A stretch of DNA of 64,000 nt from Symsagittifera roscoffensis (GCF_963678635.1 NC_087070.1:41979831-42043830), one strand, 5' to 3'. Positions 9,179 through 19,899 are shown, counted from the stretch's first letter. Numbers and translations: made by a program. The notes: generated by a model not told the origin, from the letters alone.

Positions 9179-10643
9179 ACCATACTATAGAGTACTCAAG
9201 GACGAAATCGTAAGGGAATCAGATCACACTGTGACTTTAAAAAATGGTAAAATAATACGTAAATCTGATTTAGCCATTAAAAGACAGTGCACTCAGAAGA
9301 AACCAAGTCCAAGAAAACGAGACCAACTGGTTAGATTTTATGCGACTAAAGGATTGAGGAAAACTGCAAAACCACCAAGAAATGTCGGATTTAAAAGCTC
9401 AAGAACAACCCAAAAGAAAAGAAATCTTCAGTGGAAATTCGAAGAGTTTGATATTGCGAGACGAAACGCGGCCATGAACAGCTCGAGGGAAACTCTTCTT
9501 AGAGAGGAAGAAGACCAGAGAAAGAGACTGAGAACCCCGATAGGCCTCGAAAGTGACCATGAATCAAGCCCGTCGGGCAAAGCCGACCTTCATAAAAGTC
9601 GTTTAAATGAACCCGGAGTGATGATCGAACCACATGAAGAGATTTCAGACGACAACTATAGCGACTTAATTTCACTAAAAGACCTCAAGGATAAAACATT
9701 ACTCGAAGCTACAAAACCAGACGAACACCTAATCTCCGAACGAACAGATCCTAAGCTAGAAATATCAGACCACGTTGATCAGAAGGTCGATTTAGATCCG
9801 ATTCCTTTGATCGACTTAGATTCTGGCGATAATGAAAGAGACTCACAAGCGATCCCACAGTTGATTCACTTGGGCACTATGGAGAAGGCCAATAAAGCGT
9901 GTAAAAAAATGCCGTTTCTCCCAGAGAATCCCGGAGGAGAGTTTTCCAAGTCTGCTGAAGAACCAATCGCCATGGCGGGGACGGAATCCAAACAAATACA
10001 CCCTGACCGTACCACGAAAACACAGAAATTGTCCGGTACCGCTAAAAGAAAGGCGTCATCACCAATGAAATCACCACCCTCGAAAAAATTGTCAGAAATT
10101 TATACACGTCAGAACACCAGACCTATGCGAACTAGGCAGCCTCCCAAGATGCTAGGTGAGAGAGTGTTCACCAGTGTAGTTGATTTAACTGATGAAGATC
10201 GTGATGCTCCAGAATTTGGTCCACCTAGTTTAGTCCCAGCATGTTCAACGTTAGAAGCAACTACCGTAGAAATGGAAAGCCATCATGTCGACCTAGTAGA
10301 CCTGACAACATTAACACCACCTTCATCATCGCGTCCTACTATAGTTCACTTGCGGGAAGAAAACTATGCGTACCCAAGTGACCCGAAGCCCTCGAAAACA
10401 GATAATCAAAAGACTCCCGAAAAGAAAGTCAAATTTAGTCCTGATGTCTGTTCCACGAAATTCAACCCATCGGGCCTATCTTATGAAACCTCAACTTCTA
10501 CATTTGTCCCCATTGTACCTGACCCAGACTGGCTGAACACCTCTTCTATGATTTCGGCGATAGAACTCCTTGGACGGCCAATGACGCTGGAGGAGTTAAG
10601 GAGATGGACAATAAACAAGGCAGCAAATCGGGAAACTAATTAG
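9141..10643 (+). CDS. Element A distal ORF: basic module plus disordered tail
   Basis: This 500-codon frame continues the preceding ORF after a one-base slip in an A run; the Met at 9141 precedes the real join. Near its start it has EPYYRVLKDE followed by HTVTLKNGKIIRKSDLA. Very similar modules occur in C (HTVTLDNGHVIRKSDLA) and B (AGSIYRKSDIA), so this is a conserved domain of the lineage, perhaps a GPY/F-like integrase C-terminal fold (inference). The rest is Ser/Lys/Glu-rich and probably disordered, with a late RTRQPPKMLGERV motif that resembles the RRSSRQTK..PKRFGD of B and the PGPPKFYGDRRF of C. No envelope features (signal peptide, membrane segment) are seen, so I do not call it env. 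Confidence 0.7.
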   Translation: MFIEKSRIEPKNEPYYRVLKDEIVRESDHTVTLKNGKIIRKSDLAIKRQCTQKKPSPRKRDQLVRFYATKGLRKTAKPPRNVGFKSSRTTQKKRNLQWKFEEFDIARRNAAMNSSRETLLREEEDQRKRLRTPIGLESDHESSPSGKADLHKSRLNEPGVMIEPHEEISDDNYSDLISLKDLKDKTLLEATKPDEHLISERTDPKLEISDHVDQKVDLDPIPLIDLDSGDNERDSQAIPQLIHLGTMEKANKACKKMPFLPENPGGEFSKSAEEPIAMAGTESKQIHPDRTTKTQKLSGTAKRKASSPMKSPPSKKLSEIYTRQNTRPMRTRQPPKMLGERVFTSVVDLTDEDRDAPEFGPPSLVPACSTLEATTVEMESHHVDLVDLTTLTPPSSSRPTIVHLREENYAYPSDPKPSKTDNQKTPEKKVKFSPDVCSTKFNPSGLSYETSTSTFVPIVPDPDWLNTSSMISAIELLGRPMTLEELRRWTINKAANRETN

Positions 10644-11113
10644 ATGTAGGAGCTCCAATCCAGATGTTATCATAAGCATTCATGAACTCTCAAAAACTTC
10701 TTTACAAAACTTTTAGTATCTTTAGTATCTTGTGTATTGCCGAATGCTATTAACATTCCATTGCTATAGAATCATACAAACTTTCAGTGCTGTCATATTA
10801 AGCTAATAAGTTGATTGGTCACACTTGTAACCTTGCTTTAGCCATATAATTTTGCCAAAATGTCGGTAAAATTCTTTTCACCCATTGGGCGCTACCACCG
10901 GATAACCATTAGATTTATCCATCCTAGTATTACCCACTTATTTTGACTATTCTAAGGATAACTCGCTGCCTACCTTACTGCTCAATTTACCCTGGTGCTA
11001 TTCCAGTTTCTTGCTCGCCCATAGTAACCAGTCTATATTTATTTCACCCGACGAGAACATACTATTCGATCTAAGGTGGTTTGTTTTTGAATTTTTGTTA
11101 TTGCTGATGAACA
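10644..11113 (+). other. Element A 3' non-coding segment
   Basis: This is 470 bp between the last stop and the 3' LTR, with no ORF. The bases immediately before the LTR (TTGCTGATGAACA) are not purine-rich, so a polypurine tract cannot be recognised where one is expected. Confidence 0.6.
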
Positions 11114-11439
11114 TGTAAAAGTATTATTGTTTGTTCATTTAACCTCTGATCTTTACTGATCGTTGACCTTTAAGTTGTTAATTTATACACCTGCCAAAAG
11201 CGCAACGGCTTTTGGTAGACTCGGAATTGGCCACTATCTTTTATGATACGTAACAAACAAACCGAAACCAATTCAATCTTTTAAACCTCTCTTACTTTAG
11301 TTAGCATCACCGTCTTTTATTTAGTCTTGAATAAAAGCCTACTGTTTTTAGTAGGAATCTTAATCATCCGTAATCTTAATCTATTCTTAGCTTAAGTACA
11401 CTCTTATACAACTACGAGTGGTATCCTAATTTTTTAACA
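11114..11439 (+). repeat. Element A 3' LTR
   Basis: 326 bp, identical to 4073-4398 except for one base by eye. It is followed by the TSD CATAT. Confidence 0.93.
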
Positions 11440-12425
11440 CATATAAAGCATCGGGCTGTCGAAATTCATACTCCCACATCAAATAACAAAGCATTTAATG
11501 AGTTATTGTAATATTTAGACCTCGAATAGTCCTCAAAGATTTAAAAAAATCTGCCAAGCCCCTTAAGCAACATCAAAAACATTGCATGACCAAAAAATGA
11601 TTTAAAAATTTGTTTAAAAGTATGCGTTAATTACTTGATTAGTTTTTTCTGCAGTAAAAGCTGTAGTTGAATCTTTCTCTTCCAAGCTCACAGCGACCGA
11701 GCAGAAAGCTTTCTGAGGAATTTTAATCAATTTCGTATTTCACAAAGTGATAAGAAAAACTTGCTCAATTTGAATAGATTGGTTCTCAAGCATAGGTGAT
11801 CAGCAGGAGCCGTTTTCTGTGGATCCAAACTGATTCTTACGTCGGAAAAAAAAGTTCATTAAGAGTGCTCTGTATAAAGCTGAAATTGTTAGCAAGAGGA
11901 AAAAAACCGACAAAAAATGAATGTCTGCCGATTTGAAAGTATGCTGAAAACTTTTAGTTTTTTCTTTGTGTTCAAGACGAACACAAAAATAGTGTAGCAA
12001 GTGTTGTTTTGGAAAAATTGAACCTGGAGAAAGGAGACGTTTAAAATGGCTGCTTGTTTTGATGAGCATTTTTTATGCCTAAGAGAGTCTCATTGTTTTT
12101 ATATGAAACGCAATGGCTACACAATAAGCGAGACTGTTCATATCAGGGCAACTTTCTGAATGTTCCGAATGAACCCATTAGGTATATGCTATAGTTAATG
12201 AGAACAATTTTTTTTCACCATTGCTATTTTCTCCCTCAAATTGTATCAACCCGCAAAATGAAGCTCCGCAAAACAATTGAGCACATATGTATATGTTTAA
12301 TGATTTTTAATTTAAATTATGAAACAATGGTTCCGAAATAACTGTCACTTTTTTCAGGTACAGTCAATTGACCATTTTTAATTATGTGATTTTAAATTAA
12401 TATAACAATAAATCGTATTAGATAC
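11440..12425. other. AT-rich intergenic or intronic DNA
   Basis: No supportable ORF. If the minus-strand host gene continues, its next exon should lie here or further left. I could not identify it with confidence. Confidence 0.4.
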
Positions 12426-13589
12426 CTTTTTAACGACTTATTCGGCGCCTCTCGTCTCGCGTCTTGGGGTTCTCCCGAGTTTTCCTCCTTCCCGGAGTAC
12501 TCTTCGAATGGGTTCAATGAACTGGAAGTGTTGCCGCTTTTCCCCTGAGAGTCTGATTTACCCGTCGTGTTTGTAGTCCCAGTCCCACCAGCCGAAGATG
12601 TAATCCGACTATCTGTTCCTCGAGTACGACTCATATCCGCAGTCTGGCTTCCCCTATTAGTCGTTGAAGCTGAAATGGACCGACTGTTTTTCAGATCCGG
12701 CGACAAACTCTCGGTCTTCAAATCGGATCTAGTTCCCTCCGGCTCTTCGAATCTTCCTGTTGAGTCAGGGTCTTTCGACGCCTCGCTTCTTTTTCCGTTT
12801 CGCAAACTGCCTCGCGACTTGCTGCTTTGTCTCGGCTTTGAGTGTCTCGTTAGAGTTTTGTCGGCTGAGTCATCACCTTCGCCACTTTTATCAGGATCCG
12901 AGGAAGATGTTTGAACGATGCTTTTCGAGTTCGGGTTTGCCGACAACTCGTTTTGCGAGTAATTCGATCTTCTGGATGCTTTCGTTCCGCTCTTGCCAGT
13001 GGGAGGTTTTGAGCCAGCCTCGTTGCTTTCAAGTTCACTTTGGGATCCGGTTTTCGATTTCACATCCGACTTGTTTTCCTTGTCGGCTTTTATTACTTGG
13101 GAAAGCAATGATTCGTCGGAGGCGACGTGAGATTTACTCGGATTCGAGTTTTTTTGCGACTTCCCAGCCGACTTTGATCTTTTACTTCTTCCGGCGTAAT
13201 CTTCCCTTTCTTGTGAGTCCAGCCCTTCGGGAAACTGGGAACTCCCTTGGCTTCCCTTTTCTTCATTATTCGGCACAATGTAAGTATCCTCGCTAATTTG
13301 TGAATCAGTACCAACAACCGAACGGGATTTGGACAGTTTTGAATCGCCGGGTTCAGTTGGCGCTCCGCCACCGCCGCCACTTTTTCGGCTCTTTGACATA
13401 TCGGCTCTAGTGCCACCCTGAGTTGTGGTTTTTCCGTCGTCCACGACTGACCTGGATAGCGACTGCGTAGCTTGGGTGCCTCCAGCGACTTTGGTGTCGG
13501 GGGCTTTACTGTTTCCGCCACCATCTTGACTCATAGTTTTTGCGCTAGCCTTGGACTCTCTTTCTTTTTTTTCCATGCCTTCCGGATAT
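12426..13589 (-). CDS. Host gene (Ser-rich protein), third visible exon
   Basis: The exon is read on the minus strand. The acceptor is ATTACTTTCAG just before 13589 and the donor AAAAG|GTATCTA after 12426. The coding frame has no stop across 1,164 bp and is extremely rich in Ser, Lys, Gly, Asp and Thr (e.g. KSRKSGGGGGAPTEPGDSK), with many SKS/SRS dipeptides. That suggests an intrinsically disordered protein, possibly nuclear or secreted; no domain is recognised. The exon begins by completing an AGA codon begun in the upstream exon and ends with two bases of a codon, so both borders are phase 2. Adjacent intronic Met codons in the open frame should not be taken as starts. The end of the gene is not found. 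Confidence 0.65.
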
Positions 13590-13909
13590 CTGAAAGTAAT
13601 TAAAAACTGATTAAGAAAATGGCTTTCAGGTACTCTACAAAACTGATTTTTCATTATTTTTTTACGTGAAACTGTATCAATGATTGAAATAACAGCTGAT
13701 GTTGCTTGTATATTGAGAAACAATGTATAAATATAAAAATCTTACTAATTGGCTCGTATTAGAAACCCCCAATATATTGTATCAATAAAAAAACGCTCAC
13801 TTAGAATCACGGATTGCACTTAAATTTTTTGTTAAATTAATTTTTTGTGGGTTTTTCGGCAATTTTCTCTATGTTTAATTTTGGCTTGTGAGTTAGTTTT
13901 TGATATTAC

Positions 13910-14398
13910 CTGCCACTAGGAGTTTTCACACTAGTAGACGGCACATTGTAAGTGTAGGACGAATCAGTGTTCTTCAACTGCGAATTGTTTTGCTTGGATG
14001 CCCCTGAACTTTTTTGTCCTTTTGACCCTACAGCTGACCGGGATGCCATGGTTGAACCTGGTTGACCTTCTGTAGCACCATCACGTTGACCTGTACCGAC
14101 TTGCGATTGACCTGGTTGACCTTTACTGGCCTGCGATGGACCTCGCTTACCTTTGCTGGCCTCTGATTGACCAGGTTGACCTTTACTGGCCTCTGGCAGA
14201 GCCTCTGACTCATCAATATCCTCATCTTCAGTTGGGGTTGCATCTGCATCGCTGGAATCATTTGGACTGTTCCCTTTTCCATGCTCCGGGTCTAAACCGA
14301 CCTTTGGATTGGATTTGTTTCCATCCGGTTGTTGAACCTCTCCTTCTTCTGCAAGTGATTTGCTTTTGTCTGATTGTGAACTGGATTTTTCGTCTGGC
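13910..14398 (-). CDS. Host gene (Ser-rich protein), second visible exon
   Basis: This minus-strand exon lies between the acceptor CAATTATTTCAG (before 14398) and the donor GGCAG|GTAATATC (after 13910). It is 489 bp and phase 2 at both ends. It contributes a Lys/Ser/Asp-rich segment, then repeated ASKGQPGQS-like units (ASKGQPGQSEASKGKRGPSQ and following), a Gln/Gly/Ser tandem repeat of about 10 residues. Splicing to the exon at 12426-13589 preserves the frame: the AG left over is completed by A to Arg. Its 5' part (14211-14398) is present again at 20021-20208 through the tandem duplication. Identity of the protein is unknown; the repeat character suggests a structural or disordered role. Confidence 0.65.
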
Positions 14399-15390
14399 CT
14401 GAAATAATTGTTTTGACAAAAAGGCTCAATTAATTGGTACTTGTTTTCACAACATTTTGACAGATTTTTTTTTCGCAGAGCAACCATACAGCGCTGATTT
14501 ATGGTGTGAAAATAGCGAGCTATTGGTGTGATAATAAAATTGAAATAGCGTTAATCATTTTGAAAAAAAAAATCCTCTCCTCAGACATATTTAGACTATT
14601 GTCACTTCAAACATTGAAACAAAAAAACTCTTCATCTTTTATGGGCTTATTTTGCTTCTTAAAAAATTCCAAATTTTTGAAATTTCACTTAAAAAATTGT
14701 AGTTTACGTAAAATATCGAAAAAAAAACAAAAAGTCTTAAGCCTACAGTTTACGACTTTGTCAGAAAAATGCCGTAAGTTTGGAACGTGACGATCAAGTT
14801 AGGACCAAGAAGTCGGTCAGCCAAAAGACGCAAACCTACAATCTCTAGATTGAAATATAACTGATATTTTATGGATTTATTTTAAACAGAGCATTTAAGA
14901 AAAACACACTTAAAAGCAAATTCTTCAAAACTTTAAAACATTTTGAGCATTCCTGACGATTACAATCATCATTTAAATTGTAGCTTTCCTGGTAGAATAA
15001 ATGTAACTTTAAGGAATACTGGTATTTCAAAAAAAATGTTGACTTTTTGTTCCGATCACTGAAAATGGGGAGAAGTTTTGTATTCGGGTGTTTTAGTGTT
15101 TTTTCTTTTTTTTTGAATCTAGAGATCATTTTTAAGCCGTTTAAATTGTGATTCGAAGGCATTAAAAATCTCAAAATTTTTTTTCAGTGTCGAGAAAAAC
15201 CGGTTTGTAAATTTTGATTTTTCGTCTAAATTAGAGTTAGCGAGCAGGCTTACAATAGCTTATTTTAATAGTTTAAAAGCGCACAGGAATCCTCAAAGAA
15301 TCACAAAATAGTTCTATTGATAAAAATTTAGGAGTTGGTTCTATAGATATTACAGACTTTTAGAGATATTCAAAACTTTTCGCATTATTC

Positions 15391-15612
15391 GGCTCTTTTC
15401 CAGTTCCCCCCTTTCAAAATACCGAGTTTTATGTTTTTTTTACGTGTTATCAGGACTAAATGGCTAAATGCGTGATGTTACGCTGTAAAGTATGAAGAAA
15501 AAATCTGTTCAAAATTGTCGATTTGTTCACCACGCCAAATTTCATTGCATTATGACAACGTTATATAGACTTTTCAAAATTGAATTCGAAAGGGGGGAAC
15601 TGGAAAAGAGCC
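15391..15612 (+). mobile_element. TIR element family M1 (non-autonomous), copy 1
   Basis: 222 bp. The termini GGCTCTTTTCCAGTTCCCCC and its reverse complement form ~25-bp perfect TIRs. The 8-bp TSD CATTATTC is at 15383-15390 and 15613-15620. No coding capacity. An 8-bp TSD fits hAT, P or Merlin superfamilies; the superfamily is not decidable from the ends alone. Confidence 0.9.
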
Positions 15613-15720
15613 CATTATTCGAATCATAACAATCGGATAACGCGAACAATAATTTTACTTGTAAAATTGCGAAAGGGGAGAAAAAAAGGCAAGAGCCAAA
15701 AAATTCGCGTCTGTACAAAG

Positions 15721-16011
15721 CAGTCCCATACAAAACAGTCCAATACAAAACAGTCCGCAAAAAAAATGAAATTGAACGGAAAAACAGTCCAATACAAAAC
15801 AGTCCGCAAAAAAATGAAAATGAACGGAAAAACAGTCCAATACAAAACAGTCCGCAAAAGTACGAAAATGAACTAAAAAACAGTCCAATACAAAACAGTA
15901 CGCAAAAGTATTAAAATGAACGAAAAAACAGTCCAATACAAAACAGTCCGCAAAAGTATAAAAATGAACAAAAAAACAGCCGACACAAAACAGTCCGAAA
16001 AACAGTCCCAA
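15721..16011 (+). repeat. Minisatellite, ~45-bp unit, about 6 copies
   Basis: Units follow the pattern CAGTCCAATACAAAACAGTC + CGCAAAAGTATGAAAATGAA. Spurious ORFs arise on both strands because the period is divisible by three. It is duplicated at 21533-21823. Confidence 0.9.
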
Positions 16012-16137
16012 GTAATAATTGTTTGACAAGCCGGTAGGCCGAGAATTTTCCTTTGTTCAACTAACATAAACAACCAAATACTGACCGCCGCAGTCGCGCC
16101 AACGTGTTGCGAGCTTGCAATTTTGAAGGATGGGGGT

Positions 16138-16395
16138 TGTCATACCGCTACTGCAGTAGCAGTATTTATATACGTATGTACAGCTAACCTTTGGTGCTCA
16201 ATCATTATTTTATGGTATGCTCAAGGTCATACGTAAGTGATGACACTGAGATTAAGCGAGAGATCAGAGTTCTTAACAATGATCTATCTCTCAGTACAAC
16301 ACCAAATTAAAAGAAACAGAAAACCTAAATTCAATATCCAAAATACAGTATTGAATTACAACTTGTTTTCAATCGATATCGCAAGGCATATCACA
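16138..16395 (+). repeat. Element B1 5' LTR
   Basis: 258 bp, TGTCATACC...ATATCACA. It contains a 14-bp perfect palindrome GCTACTGCAGTAGC (16147-16160) next to TATTTATATA. It differs from the B2 5' LTR at two adjacent bases by eye. Confidence 0.92.
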
Positions 16396-17114
16396 TGGCG
16401 CAGCCAGCAGGATTCGCAGCTCAAGACAACAGAACGGATATGGGAATTCCGGTATTTTGGGCATCAGCGAATCTAGACCCTCCGTGGCAATTTAAAATTT
16501 GGTTCGAACAATTTCTCATGGCGGTTACGGTCAAAGAAAATGTGAACCCAGAGATTATTTTGGAAGAACCAAAAGACATATTAGAGGAACCACCACCACG
16601 CCCGGAAACGCCCAGGGATGGGGAGAACGAAGATGCGAGGAACGCTAGGATTCTTAGAGATAAGCTAGCAAGGGATAGAGTAGTATTGGAGAATGAAGAC
16701 AGAAAGACAAGAGGCCCACGAGTCGGACACAATGTCTTCTACAACGAAGTACAAAAGAAACTGGTGTCAAGATTATTTTTATCTTTGGGTACAGAGGGAA
16801 AGAAGAGATTCCTACAAAAGAACCCGCACGTTGAAATATCGAAAATGACGTTCAGGGAAATAACAGATTTGGCAGAAGTCTCGTTTCAAAAGGTAAAATG
16901 TGTAACATACGAAAGATACAAGTTATTTACGAGAATGCAAGAATCTGGAGAATCTCTAGAATCATTCCACGCAGCGTTAACTGCTCAAGCAGCCCGATCA
17001 GAACTGGGAGCATTGGAAAATGAAATAGTGCGAGACCTGTTCATCTCGAAAATGAAAAACATGACATTACAGGACACGTTGACATTCGAAACTCTAGATC
17101 GGTGGAAGTTTTAA
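16395..17114 (+). CDS. Element B1 gag (matrix/capsid part)
   Basis: This 239-codon Gag N-terminal and capsid region starts at the ATG formed by the last LTR base plus the PBS (MAQPAG...). It has a Pro/Glu-rich segment around residues 60-80. A helical capsid-like region with ITDLAEVSFQKVK, TYERYKLFTRMQESGESLES and RDLFISKMKN matches element A Gag by eye. The frame ends at 17114 while homology continues in the frame beginning at 17102 (VEVLKRAIKFEH), so a one-base shift separates capsid from nucleocapsid. The same shift occurs in B2, as expected for copies from one duplication. It is therefore either ancestral damage or a programmed event; no canonical slippery site is obvious. Confidence 0.82.
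   Translation: MAQPAGFAAQDNRTDMGIPVFWASANLDPPWQFKIWFEQFLMAVTVKENVNPEIILEEPKDILEEPPPRPETPRDGENEDARNARILRDKLARDRVVLENEDRKTRGPRVGHNVFYNEVQKKLVSRLFLSLGTEGKKRFLQKNPHVEISKMTFREITDLAEVSFQKVKCVTYERYKLFTRMQESGESLESFHAALTAQAARSELGALENEIVRDLFISKMKNMTLQDTLTFETLDRWKF
16396..16407 (+). promoter_or_regulatory. Element B1 primer-binding site (TGGCGCAGCCAG)
   Basis: It abuts the LTR and shares TGGCGCAG with elements A and C. It is compatible with a tRNA-Ser primer (inference). It overlaps gag codons 1-4. Confidence 0.65.
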
Positions 17115-19051
17115 AAAGGGCTATAAAATTCGAACATAGCAAGTTAACCACAATGGCGTTTCAGAAGACTAATGCTGGGGCTACAGGGGGATCAAGTAGC
17201 AATTACACCTCGGGTGTGAGGGTAAAACAGGAACCTGTAATGGCAGTTCGAAATTTGGGGGGGACAACCAAAACTCCAAATAGAAGAGAAACGCATAAAA
17301 GACAGAATAATAACAAGAATCAAAACACGAAAACAAAACCATGTAATAGATGTGGAAGGACGTTTGAACAGGGACACCTAAAAAATTGTCCAGCGATGGG
17401 GAAAACCTGTAAACATTGTGGCAAACCCAATCATTTCGCTAAAATGTGCAGATCCCAACAAGTAAGTGAAGTTGCGGAAGAATCGGAAGGATCGGTAGAG
17501 GAATGCGATCAGATCAGTGAAGGTGTTGGGTCATGTAGTGAATTTGAAGTTATGTCGATACAAACCTACCAACCGGAAAATGAGCAAGTTTCAAAATATG
17601 TGAAAGACCGAATCAACGAAATGAGAAACAAAACAGACGGAAAAGTGGTACGAGTTCAGAAAATAGATTCGATTCGCGATCCAACATTGAATCGCGTAAA
17701 ATCACTAAAGGCCATGGTACGAATAGATAATCAGATAATTCAATTAACAGTGGACACTGGAAGTCCTGTTTCATTTCTCAACTGGGCCACGACAAAGGAA
17801 ATTATGGAAAAATCAAACAAAGTGAGATTCATACCGTCCGATAAATTGAACTTACAAACCAAATTTGTGGACTACAATAAACAACCGATCAGTATTCTGG
17901 GAGCCCTAAAAACCAATCTGAGGTCAGCGGGCTGGGAAGTAAAGGGCGCAACCTTTCTGGTATCAGAACGAAAAACCAGATGCATCATGGGATTAGACCT
18001 GCAAGGACAAGTGGGAATATTGACTACACAAAGACCAGCGCCAAAAGAACTCACCAGGTTTGACGTGCTCATGTGCGAGCAGTCAGAAGGTTGGAAAGAA
18101 AAATTTTTCACTAAATTTAAAAACTTATTTGAAAGACAAGGCATTTCGAAAAATCACATTGTCAGTTCAAAATTCAAATACCCACTATGTCCGATTCAAC
18201 AAAAGGGGAGAAGAAACCCAATTCACATACAAGATAAAGTCGAAAAAGAAATCGAGAAGTTATTGACAGAAGGTCATATAACAAAAATTGATAAATGTAC
18301 AAGTGATTGCTTTATCGCCCCGATTGTGATAACAGTAAAGAAGGACGACTCAATAAAATTGGCAATGGATGCAAAACCAATCAATAGGCAATTGTTCAAA
18401 AACAAATACCAAATGCCAAATGTAGATGAACTTATTGATGGGGTAAGCCAGATTGTTACCAAAAACAAAAAGGGTACGCTATATTTTTCGGTGTTAGATT
18501 TGAAATATGCGTACAGTCAATTAAAATTGGCTGCTGATACAGCTAGGCAATGCAATTTTAATATTGTTGGCGGAAAAACAACTGGAACTTACAGATTCTT
18601 GACAGGGTTCTATGGTCTAGCAGATATGCCAGCTGAATTTCAAAAGGCCATGGATAGAACCATCAACCACGCCAAAAACACGTTCTGTTTTCTGGATGAC
18701 ATACTTATTGTGTCAAAGGGAAGTGAAATCGAACATGCAAACTTAGTAGAAGCAGTATTAAAGAAATTGGATGCGGAAAATTTGGCATTGAAACTATCAA
18801 AATGTGAATTTTTCAAACAAGAAGTGAATTGGTTGGGTCATCATCTCTCAGAAGAAGGGGTTAGACCAAAAATCACTAAAACGGAAGCGGTAGTAAACTT
18901 GAACACGCCGAAATCTCTAAAGCAACTAAGGTCATTCTTGGGAAGCATAAATCACTTAGCTAAATTTATACCTAACGTAGCAAGTCTGACTGAGAGATTA
19001 AGACCACTTCTTAAAGAAGAAAATCAAAAGAAAAAATTAAAAAAAACATGA
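17102..19051 (+). pseudogene. Element B1 nucleocapsid, protease and RT
   Basis: The frame continues Gag with two zinc knuckles (CNRCGRTFEQGHLKNC of type CX2CX7HX3C, then canonical CKHCGKPNHFAKMC). The aspartic protease has VDTGSPVSFLN and a CIMGLDL flap-distal motif. RT has KLAMDAKPIN, VLDLKYAYSQ and FLDD at residues 530-533; Phe replaces the usual Tyr of YLDD. The C-terminal RT segment LGSINHLAKFIPNVASL is present. The frame breaks at an A-run (19037-19046 region; 8 A here, 7 in B2), after which RNase H continues in another frame. The homopolymer position makes a sequencing or replication-slippage origin plausible. Confidence 0.85.
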
Positions 19052-19899
19052 AACTCCCGGTGAAAAAATTCGAATGGGGAGATGATCACACAGTAGTATT
19101 TAATGCTATAAAAGAGGCGGTGGCAAATATTACGAAAGTACACTATTACGATGCAAATCGTGAAACACGAGTTAAATGCGAAGCTAGCCATGATGGGCTA
19201 GGGGCTACTTTAGAACAACAAAATGATGAAGAGCTATGGGTCCCAATTTCGTTCGCATCCCGATACTTAAACGCCCAAGAAAAAAAATATTCAACAAATG
19301 AGTTGGAGTTATTGGCAGTTGTTTGGGCAGTAGATAGATATAAACACTACCTTCTGGGGAAACCATTTACCATCGCAACTGACCGCAAAGCGCTTACAAC
19401 AGCATTGGATGTTAACCAATCGAACAAGACCTACCAATCACGTTTAACCCGGTGGGTTGACCGGTTACTGCCATATCAGTTCAACATAGTTCACATTCCG
19501 GGGAGGGATATGGGCATAGTTGATTATTTATCGCGTGATCCTTTCAATGATCCCTGGCCCGAATCAGAATTAGACGAAAAGTTTGTAGTAGCGACAATAA
19601 ACTCCTTTCATGAGGCATTCGACTGCTGGAACAGTAGGCTTAAAGCATCAAGGTCGCTCAACCGGAACGAAAACGTTCTAGAATGTTCTAGAAGGAATGC
19701 TAGGAAACAATCATCAAGTAATGGTTGCTATAGCAACCAAAACGGTCAAAACCGAACAAAGCTCGACCGGAACGAGAGAAAACAGTTTCCACGACTGCAA
19801 AAACAGCTAAAAACAACAGTTCACCAAAAACAAATCACTCTTTCGTCAAATCAACCCAGCAAACAGTCAGTCTTAAATAATTGCAAAATCAAAAAATGA
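19048..19899 (+). pseudogene. Element B1 RNase H and linker (truncated)
   Basis: This RNase H domain follows the A-run frameshift; the ATG at 19048 is probably internal. It has VKCEASHDGLG, TNELELLAVVWAVDRYKHYL, ATDRKAL (His-to-Arg in the common TDHKAL motif) and HIPGRDMGIVDYLSR. The Asn/Ser/Arg-rich linker continues until TGA at 19897-19899; the equivalent codon in B2 is CGA (Arg), a transition at a CpG. The element is cut at 20013, before any integrase, so B1 cannot encode a full pol. The ORF otherwise matches B2 25047 onward almost base for base. Confidence 0.83.

Larger units (their letters stand above)
4073..11439 (+). mobile_element. Element A: complete Ty3/gypsy LTR retrotransposon (mag-like)
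   Basis: The element is 7,367 bp, bounded by 326-bp direct LTRs (4073-4398 and 11114-11439) that begin TG and end CA and differ at one base by eye (AAG vs ACG in TATGATAMGTAAC). The 5-bp TSD CATAT lies at 4068-4072 and 11440-11444. Domain order is gag (with two zinc knuckles), protease, RT, RNase H, integrase, then a distal basic ORF. The order PR-RT-RH-IN defines Ty3/gypsy. A tRNA-Ser-type PBS suggests the mag lineage (inference). Coding breaks are a frameshift near 4725, an in-frame TAG at 6761-6763 and a frameshift in an A6 run near 9168-9173. No clear polypurine tract precedes the 3' LTR. Confidence 0.93.

Noticed and set aside
9141-10643. Element A distal ORF as an envelope gene
   Set aside because: No signal peptide, membrane segment or Cys pattern. 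Alignment with B and C shows it to be the integrase C-terminal tail region.
15721-16011. Possible CRISPR-like array
   Set aside because: Units are contiguous and similar throughout, with no distinct spacers, in clearly eukaryotic DNA.
15542-16073. Minus-strand ORFs rich in repeated Phe/Cys/Val units (and copies at 21354-21888)
   Set aside because: They are translations of the 45-bp minisatellite; the repeat period is divisible by three, so frames stay open by chance.
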